33,698 nucleotides of DNA from Megamonas hypermegale (GTDB lineage Bacteria > Bacillota > Negativicutes > Selenomonadales > Selenomonadaceae). A program made the position numbers and the translations under genes. Of the stretch, positions 7,128 to 16,629 are shown piece by piece; position 1 is the stretch's first letter; each line of letters begins with the position of its first letter. The DNA is taken from assembly GCA_002314325.1 (NCBI GenBank), contig DCFC01000011.1:27547-61244 (forward strand), read 5' to 3'. The notes beneath the pieces were generated by a model. The model had not been told where the DNA came from, did no database searches, and saw nothing but the letters and a program-made list of their open reading frames with translations.

Positions 7128-8345
7128 TCAGCCTTTAATTAAGCGGTAGAATTTTTTCTTGCCTTTGCGCACGAGCATTCCTTCGCCTTCGATATCTTCA
7201 GCGGCAATCGTTCTTTCCGTATCGGTCCACTTATCGTCGCCGATGGATACGCCGTTCTGCGCGATTAAGCGGCGGCCTGCGCCTTTGGACTCGAATACCT
7301 TCGCTTCCACGAGCACGTCAAGCAGTTTTCTGCCGATATCCTCCGGTTTGACGATAACGGTCGGAGCATTGTCCATGCTGCCCTGTCCGCCGAACAGTGC
7401 CTGCGCCGCTTCCTGTGCTTTGAGCGCTTCCGCTTCGCCGTGTACGAGTTTCGTAACCTCAAAAGCGAGGACTTTTTTCGCTTCATTAATCTGCTGGTCG
7501 CGCAGCGCACCGAGACGGCGTACTTCGTCCATCGGCAGGAATGTCAGAAGCGCCAGACATTTTTCCACGTCGCTGTCAGCCACATTGCGCCAGTACTGAT
7601 AGAAATCGTACGGCGACGTTTTTTTCGGGTCGAGCCATAATGCGCCTTTGGCCGTTTTGCCCATTTTCTTGCCTTCGCTGTTTGTCAGCAGATTGAAAGT
7701 CATGCCGTAAGCCGGTTTTGCTTCCTTGCGGCGGATGAGTTCCACGCCGGCGATGATATTTGACCACTGGTCGTCGCCGCCGAGCTCCAATACACAGCCG
7801 AAACGACGGTTCAGTTCCATGAAATCATATGCCTGCATAATCATATAGTTGAATTCCAGGAAAGTAAGACCTCTTTCCAGACGCTGTTTGTAGCATTCAG
7901 CGGCAAGCATGCGGTTTACAGAAAAATGCGGTCCGACATCGCGCAGCAGTTCGATATAGTTCAGCTTGCGCAGCCATTCGCCGTTGTTAATCATCAGTGC
8001 TTTTCCGTCAGAAAAATCTATGAAGCGTTCCATCTGCTTTTTGAAACAGTTGCAGTTGTATTCAATATCTTCATCGGTAAGCATTTTGCGCATATCGGTG
8101 CGGCCGGACGGGTCGCCGACCGTGCCTGTGCCGCCGCCGACGAGACAAATCGGGCGGTGACCGGCTTTCTGCATATGCGACATTGCCATCAAGGCGAGAA
8201 AATGACCTACATGCAGACTGTCCGCCGTCGGGTCAAATCCCATATAAAATGTTACCTGTCCATTTTCCAAAGCCTGTTTCAATTCTTCTTCATGTGTTAC
8301 TTGTGCTAAGTAACCTCGTTCTTTCAGGGTATCAAATACACTCAC
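7128..8345 (-). CDS. tyrS: Tyrosyl-tRNA synthetase
   Basis: The 405-residue class I synthetase charges tRNA-Tyr in the cytoplasm. The signature HVGH (about 46-49) follows [21 protein letters not shown] marks the ATP/tyrosine site, and KKMGKT (about 227-232) is the KMSKS-type loop. The C-terminus (about 340-400) is an S4-like RNA-binding domain. The start is a GTG at 8345 with GGAGG seven to eight bases upstream. Only 35 bases separate it from the PBP gene, so they are co-transcribed. There is no room for a T-box leader, a common control element of tyrS in Firmicutes, so charging-dependent control at this point is unlikely. Confidence 0.97.
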   Translation of the reverse strand: MSVFDTLKERGYLAQVTHEEELKQALENGQVTFYMGFDPTADSLHVGHFLALMAMSHMQKAGHRPICLVGGGTGTVGDPSGRTDMRKMLTDEDIEYNCNCFKKQMERFIDFSDGKALMINNGEWLRKLNYIELLRDVGPHFSVNRMLAAECYKQRLERGLTFLEFNYMIMQAYDFMELNRRFGCVLELGGDDQWSNIIAGVELIRRKEAKPAYGMTFNLLTNSEGKKMGKTAKGALWLDPKKTSPYDFYQYWRNVADSDVEKCLALLTFLPMDEVRRLGALRDQQINEAKKVLAFEVTKLVHGEAEALKAQEAAQALFGGQGSMDNAPTVIVKPEDIGRKLLDVLVEAKVFESKGAGRRLIAQNGVSIGDDKWTDTERTIAAEDIEGEGMLVRKGKKKFYRLIKG

Positions 8346-8380
8346 TAAAAAAATCCTCCTAGTAGTTCTAGTATTTTCTA

Positions 8381-10561
8381 TCAGTTAAATCCCTTGCCCT
8401 GCTGCAAGCTAGGCGCAGGAGTATTCTGCCGTTGCGGCTCAGGTTCGGCAAATTCCTGTTCATACTGCCGTTCCTCCGGTAATGCAGGTTCTTCCTGCGG
8501 CATTTCCGGCATCTGCTCCCGGTTCATTTCGTCAGGATTATCCTCTCTGCGTTCATTATCGCGGCGCGGCAGATTGTTTCTGTCTTCTCTTGTACGTTCC
8601 GGCCGCTTGTCAGCCGTTTCTTCCTTCGTTTCCACGCTCGTTACCGGATTGCTTATGGACGTATCCGTTCCGTCAAAATTTTTCGCCGGAACATTTTTAA
8701 GCGCCGCATTCATGAAATTCTGCCAGATTTTGGCTGGGACAGTCCCGCCTGTAATACCCGGCATCTGCGCATTGTCATCGCAGCCCATCCAGACAACCGT
8801 TACAAGATTAGGCGTATATCCGGCAAACCATGCGTCCTGATAATTGTCCGTCGTGCCTGTTTTGCCCGCCGCCGGACGGTTTATCTTCGCTCCCGTACCG
8901 GTGCCGCGCGCTATAACATCCTGAAGCATACTCGTCAATAGTGTCGCTGTTCGTTCGGAAATGGCCTGTTTCGTTTCCGGCTTGTTTTCGTAAATAACTT
9001 TGCCCTTGCGGTCGATGACTTTCACCACTGCCGCCGGTTTTGTATAAATGCCGTGATTGGCAAATGCGCTGTAAGCTCCCGCCATATCGAGCGCCGTTAC
9101 ACCCTGCGTGAGCCCGCCGATGGAAGCCGCCAGATTTTTATCATTCGGCTCGCCCGGCGCAGAGTTCATGACGAGAGTGGATATGCCCAAATTCTGCGCC
9201 GTCGTCAATACTTTATCGATGGAAACTTTTTCCGCCAGGCGCACAGTCGGCACATTGAGCGAATTTATCGCCGTCTGACGCATTGTAACCATGCCGCTGA
9301 ACGTGCGGTCATAGTTCTGCGGCTGCCAGTCGCCCAGTTTAAACGGTCTGTTCGATACGGTCGTATCCGGCGTCATGTTTTCCTCCAGTGCCGTGGCAAA
9401 TGTAAACGGCTTGAAGGATGAACCCGGCTGGCGTACCGCCATAGTGGCGCGGTTGAACTGGTCCGTGCCGCGTCCGCCGACCATTGCCTTGATGTAGCCC
9501 GTCGTCGGGTCAATTGCCACCAATGCGCCCTGCGGCTGTTTTAAACCATTCGCATCATCGTAATATGTCGGCAGCAAATTATTGACAGCCTGCTCAGCGG
9601 CTTTCTGCATGTCCATATCGAGCGTAACGTAGATTTTCAGCCCTTCCTTATAGACGGCATCCGCGCCGAATTTATCAATCATTTCCTGTGTTACATAATC
9701 AATGAAATACGAAGCTGTGTGATTCTGTTCTTCTTCCTTCGGATTTACGAGCGCCAAATGCTCCTGTTTCGTCCGCGCCGCCGTATCCGCCGTTATATAA
9801 TTGTATTTCACCATCTGGTCGAGCACTTCACTGCGCCGTTCCAGTGCTGCGCTCAGATTGTTGAGCGGCGAATAATAGTTCGGACTGCGCGGAATACCGG
9901 CAAGCATAGCGCATTCCGACAAATTGAGCTGGCTTACATCCTTGCCGAAGTAAGTCTGCGCCGCCGCCTGCACGCCGTAAGCGCCTCTGCCGAAATAAAT
10001 CTGATTGAGATACATTTCCAGAATTTCGTCTTTCGTGTACTGCTGTTCCAGACGGATGGCGATAAACACTTCCTGAATTTTACGCGTTATCGTCCTCTCC
10101 TGCGACAGGAAAGCGTTCTTTGCCAGCTGCTGCGTAATCGTACTGCCGCCTTCGGCTACTTCACCGCTGACGATATTGGAATACAGCGCACGCATGATAC
10201 CGCGCGGGTCGATGCCGCTGTGTTCGTAAAACCGGTTGTCCTCCACCGCAATAAATGCGTTTTGCAGGTTCTTCGGTATTTTATCCAGCGTAACAAGCGT
10301 ACGGTTTTCCGTAGCATGAATATTCGTTATGAGATTGCCGTTCATATCCAAAATCTGCGAAGAGGCCGGAGGATGTATATCTGAAACATCTTTATCTCCA
10401 CTGATACCAATAGCTACCAATCCGCAGCCCACGCCCAATATTCCTACAACCAGCAGAGCCATCAGAAATAAAATGATTTTCTTCCAGTTATAGGCATTGT
10501 TTTTTTTCGGCTGTTCAGCGGAATTAGTATGCCGTTTGCCATTATGCGGCTGTTTGTCCAT
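8381..10561 (-). CDS. Class A penicillin-binding protein (PBP1A-like)
   Basis: The 726-residue bifunctional enzyme polymerises and cross-links peptidoglycan. A basic cytoplasmic tail is followed by a membrane anchor (about 28-50). The GT51 glycosyltransferase domain carries [14 protein letters not shown], with the catalytic Glu near 106, and [12 protein letters not shown]. The transpeptidase domain has the active-site serine in PGSSFKPF (about 381), SLNVP as the SxN motif and AGKTGTT (about 566-572). The last 80 residues are rich in Pro, Glu and Arg and probably disordered. The ATG at 10561 is preferred because AGGTGG, its ribosome site, overlaps the upstream GTG at 10570. It lies 65 bases after mutS2 and 35 before tyrS. 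Confidence 0.95.
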   Translation of the reverse strand: MDKQPHNGKRHTNSAEQPKKNNAYNWKKIILFLMALLVVGILGVGCGLVAIGISGDKDVSDIHPPASSQILDMNGNLITNIHATENRTLVTLDKIPKNLQNAFIAVEDNRFYEHSGIDPRGIMRALYSNIVSGEVAEGGSTITQQLAKNAFLSQERTITRKIQEVFIAIRLEQQYTKDEILEMYLNQIYFGRGAYGVQAAAQTYFGKDVSQLNLSECAMLAGIPRSPNYYSPLNNLSAALERRSEVLDQMVKYNYITADTAARTKQEHLALVNPKEEEQNHTASYFIDYVTQEMIDKFGADAVYKEGLKIYVTLDMDMQKAAEQAVNNLLPTYYDDANGLKQPQGALVAIDPTTGYIKAMVGGRGTDQFNRATMAVRQPGSSFKPFTFATALEENMTPDTTVSNRPFKLGDWQPQNYDRTFSGMVTMRQTAINSLNVPTVRLAEKVSIDKVLTTAQNLGISTLVMNSAPGEPNDKNLAASIGGLTQGVTALDMAGAYSAFANHGIYTKPAAVVKVIDRKGKVIYENKPETKQAISERTATLLTSMLQDVIARGTGTGAKINRPAAGKTGTTDNYQDAWFAGYTPNLVTVVWMGCDDNAQMPGITGGTVPAKIWQNFMNAALKNVPAKNFDGTDTSISNPVTSVETKEETADKRPERTREDRNNLPRRDNERREDNPDEMNREQMPEMPQEEPALPEERQYEQEFAEPEPQRQNTPAPSLQQGKGFN

Positions 10562-10625
10562 ATAATCCACCTCAAAATCGTTGTAATACTACTATTTTAC
10601 CATAAATAGCGGTATTTTGGCATGG

Positions 10626-12992
10626 CTATTTTAATTTTACGGCCGTTACGCCGCTGCCGCCTTCGTCCATGTCGCCCAGCGTAAAACTCAAGACATTGCG
10701 GTGATTTTTCAGATATTCCTGAATGCCTTTGCGCAGCGCGCCCGTGCCTTTGCCGTGAATAATCAGTATGCGCGACAGTCCGGCAATGACAGCGTCATCG
10801 AGATATTTGCTGACAACGTCGATTGCTTCGTCCACCATAAGTCCGCGTATGTCGATTTCCGGGCTTATCTGGCTGACTTTGGCAATCATATTGAAACCGC
10901 CCGCTTTTTTGCCGGACGGCTCTTTTACTTTTACGGCATGAGAAACGAATGAACAGTCTTTGGCTTTTACGTTCATCTTCAGACTGCCGAGCTGCACCGT
11001 CAAATCCTTGCCGCTTATGTCCGTTACCGTCCCTTTTTGACGCAATTTGTTCACATAGACAACGTCGCCGACGGCAATCGTCTTGATATCGACTGCTTCG
11101 CCCGGCTTGTTCGGGTCGTCGCCCGGCTGATTCACTTTATCCAGACGGCTCGTCAGTTTATGACGCGCCGCGTCGATTACCTCCTGGCGTTTTTTGCTGC
11201 CGAAATCGTTGAACTGCGCTTTCAGCTCTTTGATGATTTCTTCCGATTCGCGGCGGGTGCGGCGCAGAAGCGTTGCGCACTGTTCTTTCGTTTTGCGCAA
11301 TGTCTGTTCCTTCTTGCGCGCCATTTCCTGCTTCATGTCGGCAAGCTGTTTTTCCAGTTTTTCAATGCGCTGCTGCCGTTCGGCAATATCGGCGTTTTTC
11401 TGTTCATACAGCAGTTTTTCACTTTCCAGGGTATTGAGCACGTTTTCAAACTGCGCATGGTCGGCCTTGATAAGCTGCTGCGCCCGAATGATAATCGTAT
11501 CGGACAGACCGAGACGGCGGCTGATGGAAAAAGCGTTGCTGGCGCCCGGTATGCCGATTAAGAGACGATACGTCGGCCGCAGCGTCTTCACGTCAAATTC
11601 CACGCTGGCGTTTTCAATGCCTTCCGTTGCATAGGCGAACGTTTTTAATTCATTGTAATGCGTCGTCGCCATGACGGTCGCACCGATTTGCATCAGGCGT
11701 TCCAAAATCGCCATAGCCAAAGCCGCGCCTTCTTCCGGGTCAGTACCAGAGCCCACTTCGTCAATCAGCAATAGGTCGTCGCTTTCAATATTATTCAAAA
11801 TGGAAACGATATTCGTCATATGCGCCGAAAACGTACTGAGGCTCTGCTCAATGCTCTGTTCATCGCCGATATCGGCGTAAACGTTCTGATAAACGGAGAT
11901 TTCCGAGCCGGACTGCACCGGAATAAAGCAGCCAGCCTGCGTCATCAGCACGAGCAGACCGAGTGTTTTCATGCTGACTGTTTTACCGCCCGTATTCGGA
12001 CCGGTGATTAGCAGCGTGCGGTAGCCTTCGCCGATTTTAATATCAATCGGCACGACTTTATCCTTATCGAGCAGCGGATGGCGGGCTTTAAATATATTTA
12101 TAATGCCGTCATTGTTGATTTCCGGTTTCGTGGCGTGCATTTTACGCGCCAGTTTCGCTTTGGCAAAGGCAAAATCGAGCTGCGCCATAATTTCGCAGTT
12201 ACTGAGCAGAATTTCCGCCTGTTTGCCGATTTTGCCCGAAATGACCGTCAAAATACGTTCAATTTCGCGTTTTTCATCAATAGCCAGCTGTTTTATATCA
12301 TTATTCAAATCAACGACAGCCATCGGCTCGATAAACAACGTCGAACCGCTGGAGGACTGGTCATGCACCACGCCGGCGAAATGCTGGCGGTATTCCTGCT
12401 TAATCGGGATTACGTAGCGGTCGTCGCGGATAGTTACGATATTGTCCTGAAAATACTTCTGGTAATCCGGATTTTTTAAGATACTGTCGATACTCGATTT
12501 TATGCGGCGCTGCGACGATTTTATCTCGCGGCGGATACGCAGAAGTTCCACGCTGGCACTGTCGCGCATGGAGCCGTGTTCATCAACGATATTGTCGATT
12601 TCCCGTTCGAGCTGCCCCAAAATTTCAATCGACTGCGCCCACTGTTTAAACTGCGGGCTGTCCGTTTCCAGTTCTTTAAAGAATTTTTTCAGATTGCGCA
12701 TGGCATACATCGTATTTAAGATATCCAGCAGCGAACCGACTTCAATGACGATGCCGAGCTTCGTTTTTTTCAACAGTGCGCGGATATCGTGTATGCCGCC
12801 GAACGGCGGTTCGGCACTGACCAGAATATTTGCCGCTTCCTCCGTCTGGCTTATTCTTTCATTCACTTCATCAAAATCACTGCTCGGCACAAGCTTTTCC
12901 GCCAGTTCTTTTCCCATAGCGCAGCTTGCCATATCACGAAGCATGGCAATGATTTTGGGATATTCCAAAGTTTTAAAAACAGATTGATTCAT
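10626..12992 (-). CDS. mutS2: MutS2 ATPase/endonuclease
   Basis: The 788-residue MutS2 has no mismatch-recognition domain. It begins with a core/clamp region, followed by the ABC-type ATPase with Walker A GPNTGGKT (about 329-336) and Walker B LLIDEVGSGTDPEEG. A long coiled coil rich in Lys, Glu and Gln spans about 510-620. A C-terminal Smr nuclease domain (about 710-788) carries IDIRGLMVDEA and HGKGTGALR. In other bacteria MutS2 limits homologous recombination or splits collided ribosomes; which role applies here cannot be told from sequence. An AAAGGAAA ribosome site precedes the ATG. It leads the mutS2-PBP-tyrS unit, and a family 1 repeat lies just upstream. Confidence 0.96.
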   Translation of the reverse strand: MNQSVFKTLEYPKIIAMLRDMASCAMGKELAEKLVPSSDFDEVNERISQTEEAANILVSAEPPFGGIHDIRALLKKTKLGIVIEVGSLLDILNTMYAMRNLKKFFKELETDSPQFKQWAQSIEILGQLEREIDNIVDEHGSMRDSASVELLRIRREIKSSQRRIKSSIDSILKNPDYQKYFQDNIVTIRDDRYVIPIKQEYRQHFAGVVHDQSSSGSTLFIEPMAVVDLNNDIKQLAIDEKREIERILTVISGKIGKQAEILLSNCEIMAQLDFAFAKAKLARKMHATKPEINNDGIINIFKARHPLLDKDKVVPIDIKIGEGYRTLLITGPNTGGKTVSMKTLGLLVLMTQAGCFIPVQSGSEISVYQNVYADIGDEQSIEQSLSTFSAHMTNIVSILNNIESDDLLLIDEVGSGTDPEEGAALAMAILERLMQIGATVMATTHYNELKTFAYATEGIENASVEFDVKTLRPTYRLLIGIPGASNAFSISRRLGLSDTIIIRAQQLIKADHAQFENVLNTLESEKLLYEQKNADIAERQQRIEKLEKQLADMKQEMARKKEQTLRKTKEQCATLLRRTRRESEEIIKELKAQFNDFGSKKRQEVIDAARHKLTSRLDKVNQPGDDPNKPGEAVDIKTIAVGDVVYVNKLRQKGTVTDISGKDLTVQLGSLKMNVKAKDCSFVSHAVKVKEPSGKKAGGFNMIAKVSQISPEIDIRGLMVDEAIDVVSKYLDDAVIAGLSRILIIHGKGTGALRKGIQEYLKNHRNVLSFTLGDMDEGGSGVTAVKLK

Positions 12993-13017
12993 GTATTTCC
13001 TTTCTCATTATTCTACT

Positions 13018-13138
13018 TGTTGTGCCAGTTATTTTCCCCAGCAGTATAATACTTTATATTCAGCGAGGTTAAGTGACAACATCGAGCGAATATAAAGCAT
13101 TATACTGCTGCTATGGCCTCGATGTTTTACCAGCACTT
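13018..13138 (+). repeat. Family 1 structured repeat, copy 4
   Basis: The arms 13040-13061 and 13088-13109 pair over 22 positions with a single A-C mismatch. The loop segment AACATCGAG (13078-13086) pairs perfectly with CTCGATGTT in the tail (13118-13126). The left end TGTTGTGC (13018-13025) matches copy 3; the right end keeps only GCAC. Near-identical 13-base sequences lie at 13005-13017 and 13144-13156. The element fills the gap between the U32 gene and mutS2. Confidence 0.92.
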
Positions 13139-13154
13139 CGAGTTCATTATTTTA

Positions 13155-15647
13155 TTATTCCACACCGCGGAAATAATGACCGCGTGTTATATTCGTTTCA
13201 TATTTGGTGATATTTTCCGGCATCAATGCGATATGATTTTTGCCTTCGACGAGCACTTCCTTATACAGCCGCGTGAATTTCGCCAGTTCCTTTTCGCTCA
13301 TGTAGCGGCCGTCAATACGGACTCTCGCTATATCACTTGCGGCAAATTCCGGCAAATGAGCCAGCATATTGAGTTCCTTGCCGTTTAGAAGGTGCATATG
13401 GCAGAACTGGTCGGTAACAATCGGGAATTTCTCATTCTTGCGGTCGCTGAGCCAATATCTGTTTTTTTCACACGGTTTCGTACAGCTGCCTTTATCCAGA
13501 TTGCCGAGAAAACTGCCGAGCACGCAGTATTCCGAAACCATCAGTTCCATATTGCCGTGGACAAGACATTCCAGCGGCAGCGGCGAAGCTTTCGCCAATG
13601 TCTTTATCTGCTTAAAGTTCAGCTCCGGCGAAACGGTCGCCCCCTGAATGCCGTAATCGACTAAAAAGTTCAGTGTAGCGTCGTTGTACGTGTTGAACGA
13701 ATAATCGGCCCAAACAGGCATATCACTCGCCTTGCGGATTAAATACATCTGCGCCAGCGAATGAGCATAAATCGCATCTGCCGGCAAATCCTGCATATAC
13801 TCCAGCCATTTGACAAATGCCGCCTGCTCACTGTCGCGCATAATACGCGGCGTACCGAAAGCAATTTTGCAGTGCCCGTCATGGCAGATTTGCACTGCCT
13901 GCCTGTACATATCCGGCGTAATGTATTCATGCTGATACGAATCGCCGCCGAACAGCACGATATCAGCGCCGCTCTGCACAGCCGCCCGCACTTTTGCCAA
14001 TGTATCCACGGCTACGACAAGCTCCGGTCTTTTGGCTGTTTTATTTTCACTCTTTAAAGCAAAATCCTTCTGCCATATTGCATTGTCCTTTACGGCTGAG
14101 TGCGGTCTTGTATACGCATTAAGGCGCAGAGCCGTCAATTTTTCCACCAAAGCGCGGCGTGTATCATTCATCACGCTCATCGGCACGATTACATTGTCAT
14201 CAATAACGCAGTCCAGACGGCGCAGTTCATAGATAGTCGTACCGAGACGGTTCATCTGCTTTTCCACCGCCTGTCTGTCCATAGCGCGTTTTAACGCTGT
14301 TTCCACGATAAAATCGCTTTCAACCTTGGCACTGTAGCCGTTTTCATCCACCGCTTCAAGACAGAACGGTTCACCTAATTTTGCCACTGCTTTTATATCA
14401 AGACCTATACGGCGCACTGGTGCTCCGCTCGTGAAAAACGCTCTGGCTTTCTGCATTAACTTGGCATCGAACACTTTAAATACTCTGTCGTGCGGATGAA
14501 CTCTGCCCGGCACGGGAATTGCAACTTCGTCGCCGCCAAAGGCCTCAGCCGCTTCTTTATTTTTAACGAAAATCGCGCTGACATTCGTGCTGACACGGCC
14601 GCCGACTTTTACCCAGAAATCAATCGTATCGCCGACAGCAACATCTTCCGTCAGCTTGATAACGGCACGGCGCGTTTTATCATCGTAGCGCACTACCCTG
14701 CCGATAAGGCGACCGCGATTGTTCGGCCGTTTGTCGCTCATCATGAATTTGCCCTGTTTCTTTTCCAGATAAGCCGTCGTAAAATCACGGTTGAATATCT
14801 GCGACAGGTTTTTCTGCACATCCTCCGCCAAATCCGTCCGCTGATAATACGCATCGATTTTCTGGCGGTACGAATTGACAACGACAGCCACATATTCCGG
14901 CTTTTTCATGCGACCTTCCAATTTTAACGAAGCAACGCCCGCTTCGATTAATTCCGGGATTAATTCTATCGTATTCATATCGCGCGGGCTGAGTAGATAC
15001 TGACCAGCATCGGTCAAAACATTCTGCCCGTTCTTGTCCACCAGCGTATACGGCAGACGGCACGGCTGAGCACAGCGGCCGCGGTTGCCGCTTCTGCCGC
15101 CAATCATGCTGCTCATCAGGCACTGACCGGAATAGCAGACGCACAGCGCCCCGTGCGCGAATACCTCAATTTCCACATCACAGTTTTTGCAAATATGACG
15201 AATGTCCTTAAGCGTCACTTCACGCGCCAGAACGACGCGGGAAAAACCGAGCTCCTGCAATGCCAGAACACCGGCCAGATTATTGACCGTCATCTGCGTG
15301 CTGGCATGAAGCGGCAAATCCGGCACCACCGCACGGGCAATTCTCGCCACACCCAAATCCTGCACCAGCACGGCATCCGCGCCCGCTTCGTACAGATAAC
15401 GCAGATATTCGACAAGTTCCGCCACTTCCGCATTATCAACCAATGTATTTACAGTAACATGAATTTTCACATTGCGCAGATGTGCAAATTCAATCGCTTC
15501 TTTTAAACCATCTTCATCAAAATTATTGGCATACGCTCTTGCGCCAAACATTTTACCGGAAAGATAAACAGCATCCGCGCCGCTTTCCACAGCGGCTTTC
15601 AATGCTTCCATACTTCCGGCAGGTGCTAATAATTCAATCAAAAACAT
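13155..15647 (-). CDS. U32 family protein, RlhA-like (putative 23S rRNA cytidine hydroxylation)
   Basis: This 830-residue protein has an N-terminal U32 domain: ELLAPAGSMEALKAAVESGA, DAVYLSG, and the Cys-rich core CVCYSGQCLMSS...GNRGRCAQPCR (about 170-200), expected to bind an Fe-S cluster. A DUF3656-like middle region follows, then a second U32-like half with further cysteines (EYCVLGSF...CTKPC). This long layout corresponds to RlhA (YdcP) of E. coli, which makes 5-hydroxycytidine in 23S rRNA; many databases still call the family a collagenase-like peptidase. The assignment to rRNA modification is by family resemblance. An excellent AGGAGGA site precedes the ATG. It lies between zapA and mutS2. 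Confidence 0.85.
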   Translation of the reverse strand: MFLIELLAPAGSMEALKAAVESGADAVYLSGKMFGARAYANNFDEDGLKEAIEFAHLRNVKIHVTVNTLVDNAEVAELVEYLRYLYEAGADAVLVQDLGVARIARAVVPDLPLHASTQMTVNNLAGVLALQELGFSRVVLAREVTLKDIRHICKNCDVEIEVFAHGALCVCYSGQCLMSSMIGGRSGNRGRCAQPCRLPYTLVDKNGQNVLTDAGQYLLSPRDMNTIELIPELIEAGVASLKLEGRMKKPEYVAVVVNSYRQKIDAYYQRTDLAEDVQKNLSQIFNRDFTTAYLEKKQGKFMMSDKRPNNRGRLIGRVVRYDDKTRRAVIKLTEDVAVGDTIDFWVKVGGRVSTNVSAIFVKNKEAAEAFGGDEVAIPVPGRVHPHDRVFKVFDAKLMQKARAFFTSGAPVRRIGLDIKAVAKLGEPFCLEAVDENGYSAKVESDFIVETALKRAMDRQAVEKQMNRLGTTIYELRRLDCVIDDNVIVPMSVMNDTRRALVEKLTALRLNAYTRPHSAVKDNAIWQKDFALKSENKTAKRPELVVAVDTLAKVRAAVQSGADIVLFGGDSYQHEYITPDMYRQAVQICHDGHCKIAFGTPRIMRDSEQAAFVKWLEYMQDLPADAIYAHSLAQMYLIRKASDMPVWADYSFNTYNDATLNFLVDYGIQGATVSPELNFKQIKTLAKASPLPLECLVHGNMELMVSEYCVLGSFLGNLDKGSCTKPCEKNRYWLSDRKNEKFPIVTDQFCHMHLLNGKELNMLAHLPEFAASDIARVRIDGRYMSEKELAKFTRLYKEVLVEGKNHIALMPENITKYETNITRGHYFRGVE

Positions 15648-15875
15648 TTCCTCCTGTCATTTTCTCAGTTTATTATAATACACCGACCGACAAAAATAAA
15701 TGGCAGGACAGTGTTTCCTACCATTATTCATTGCAATATTCACTACAACAAGCAACAAACTAAAAAAAGGACAGACAATAATTTTGCCCATCCTCTATTT
15801 CAAACTTGAATAAAGAATTCAATTTTCCCGCAGCCCGAATAAACAGCGCAATAAATATGTACAAAATCTCAAAAT

Positions 15876-16160
15876 TTATTTCTGTCTGTCCGTTCCCTTC
15901 TGTTCCTCCAGAATATGCCAGAATTCATCGTAATCTTTTTTTAGGCTTATCAGCTGGTCAGCCAAATCAAGCGCTGTGAGCATGGCTATTCTGTCCGGCG
16001 GCAGATACTGGTTCTGTTTCAGCAGCGAGCGCATTCTCTCATCCACCATTGCCGCCGCCGTCTTAATACTTTCCACATCGTTCACGCCTTTAAGCGGATA
16101 GCGAATACCGAAAATCTCCACCGTCACCCGATTATTATTTTTTCCATCTGTATCATTCAT
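15876..16160 (-). CDS. zapA: Cell division protein ZapA
   Basis: The 94-residue protein has the ZapA pattern: a short N-terminal beta domain (RVTVEIFGIRYPLKG), then VESIKTAAAMVDERM, LTALDLADQLISLKKDYDEF and a C-terminal coiled-coil helix. ZapA tetramers cross-link FtsZ filaments at the division site. An AGAGGTG ribosome site precedes the ATG. About 230 bases without a gene separate it from the U32 gene; a possible minus-strand TATAAT lies at 15672-15677, but I see no good -35. Confidence 0.9.
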   Translation of the reverse strand: MNDTDGKNNNRVTVEIFGIRYPLKGVNDVESIKTAAAMVDERMRSLLKQNQYLPPDRIAMLTALDLADQLISLKKDYDEFWHILEEQKGTDRQK

Positions 16161-16245
16161 AAATTTTCACCTCTTCTTTCCTGTATAATTATATATTGAG
16201 CTGAATTATTCTATTTGCAATCATGCCAAAACATTTTCCACATTT

Positions 16246-16446
16246 AGAGTATTTTTACGGTAGCGCAGCTATTAAAAAGAAAAATTTTTAGCTATGGTTT
16301 TAATTCAAATGTTTGAGCGTAGCGAGTTTTTGAATGTTATAGATAAACATTTTTCTTTTTAAAGTAAAAATCTCTAGTGGGCTACGAACTAAAAATTTTC
16401 TTTTTGGGTACTTCTTCTTTGGTTGCCAAAGAAAAAGTACCTGGCA
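16246..16446 (+). repeat. Family 2 long-hairpin repeat, copy A
   Basis: The outer arms AGAG-t-ATTTTTAC (16246-16258) and GTAAAAATCTCT (16364-16375) pair, as do the inner arms 16272-16285 and 16349-16362 (14 bp, perfect). The centre carries TTCAAATGTTTGAGCGTAGC (16304-16323), conserved in copy B. Between the arms is the small hairpin TAGCGCAGCTA. The right end (16407-16446) is a second hairpin, GGTACTTCTTCTTTGG / CCAAAGAAAAAGTACC, paired at 15 of 16 positions. There is no open reading frame. Confidence 0.85.
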
Positions 16447-16495
16447 CAATATGCGAAAAAACCTGGTAAAAGAATTTTATTATTATATTGTGCCA
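16442..16495. repeat. Perfect 11-bp inverted repeat flanking an A/T-rich segment
   Basis: TGGCACAATAT (16442-16452) and ATATTGTGCCA (16485-16495) are exact complements 32 bases apart. The left arm touches the end of family 2 copy A. TTGTGCCA also occurs at the left end of the family 1 repeat, so this may be a relic of that family. It could also be an operator or weak terminator. It does not fit sigma-54 spacing. Confidence 0.5.
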
Positions 16496-16572
16496 AATTA
16501 GCAGAAATGTTATTTACATTATATACTATAAATTTAAACATAGCAAAATTTTATCATTACGATAAAAATATT

Positions 16573-16601
16573 TTGACAGACAAATTCTGATTGCATACAA
16601 T
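16573..16601 (+). promoter_or_regulatory. Sigma-A promoter of the DUF4127-lysO unit
   Basis: TTGACA (16573-16578) and TACAAT (16596-16601) are separated by exactly 17 bases. The start would be near 16608, about 20 bases before the DUF4127 start codon. The remaining 16496-16572 stretch is AT-rich and holds nothing else I can identify. Confidence 0.82.
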
Positions 16602-16629
16602 TATTTATATTGCACAATGGAGAGTTATA

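Noticed and set aside
8346..8380. T-box leader for tyrS
   Set aside because: Only 35 bases separate the PBP stop from the tyrS start, and no T-box sequence is present.
9719..10384. 221-residue open frame opposite the PBP gene
   Set aside because: It mirrors the conserved glycosyltransferase domain of the PBP; unusual composition and no ribosome site.
16442..16454. Sigma-54 promoter at TGGCACAATATGC
   Set aside because: The GG and GC dinucleotides are 8 rather than 10 bases apart, which sigma-54 does not tolerate well.
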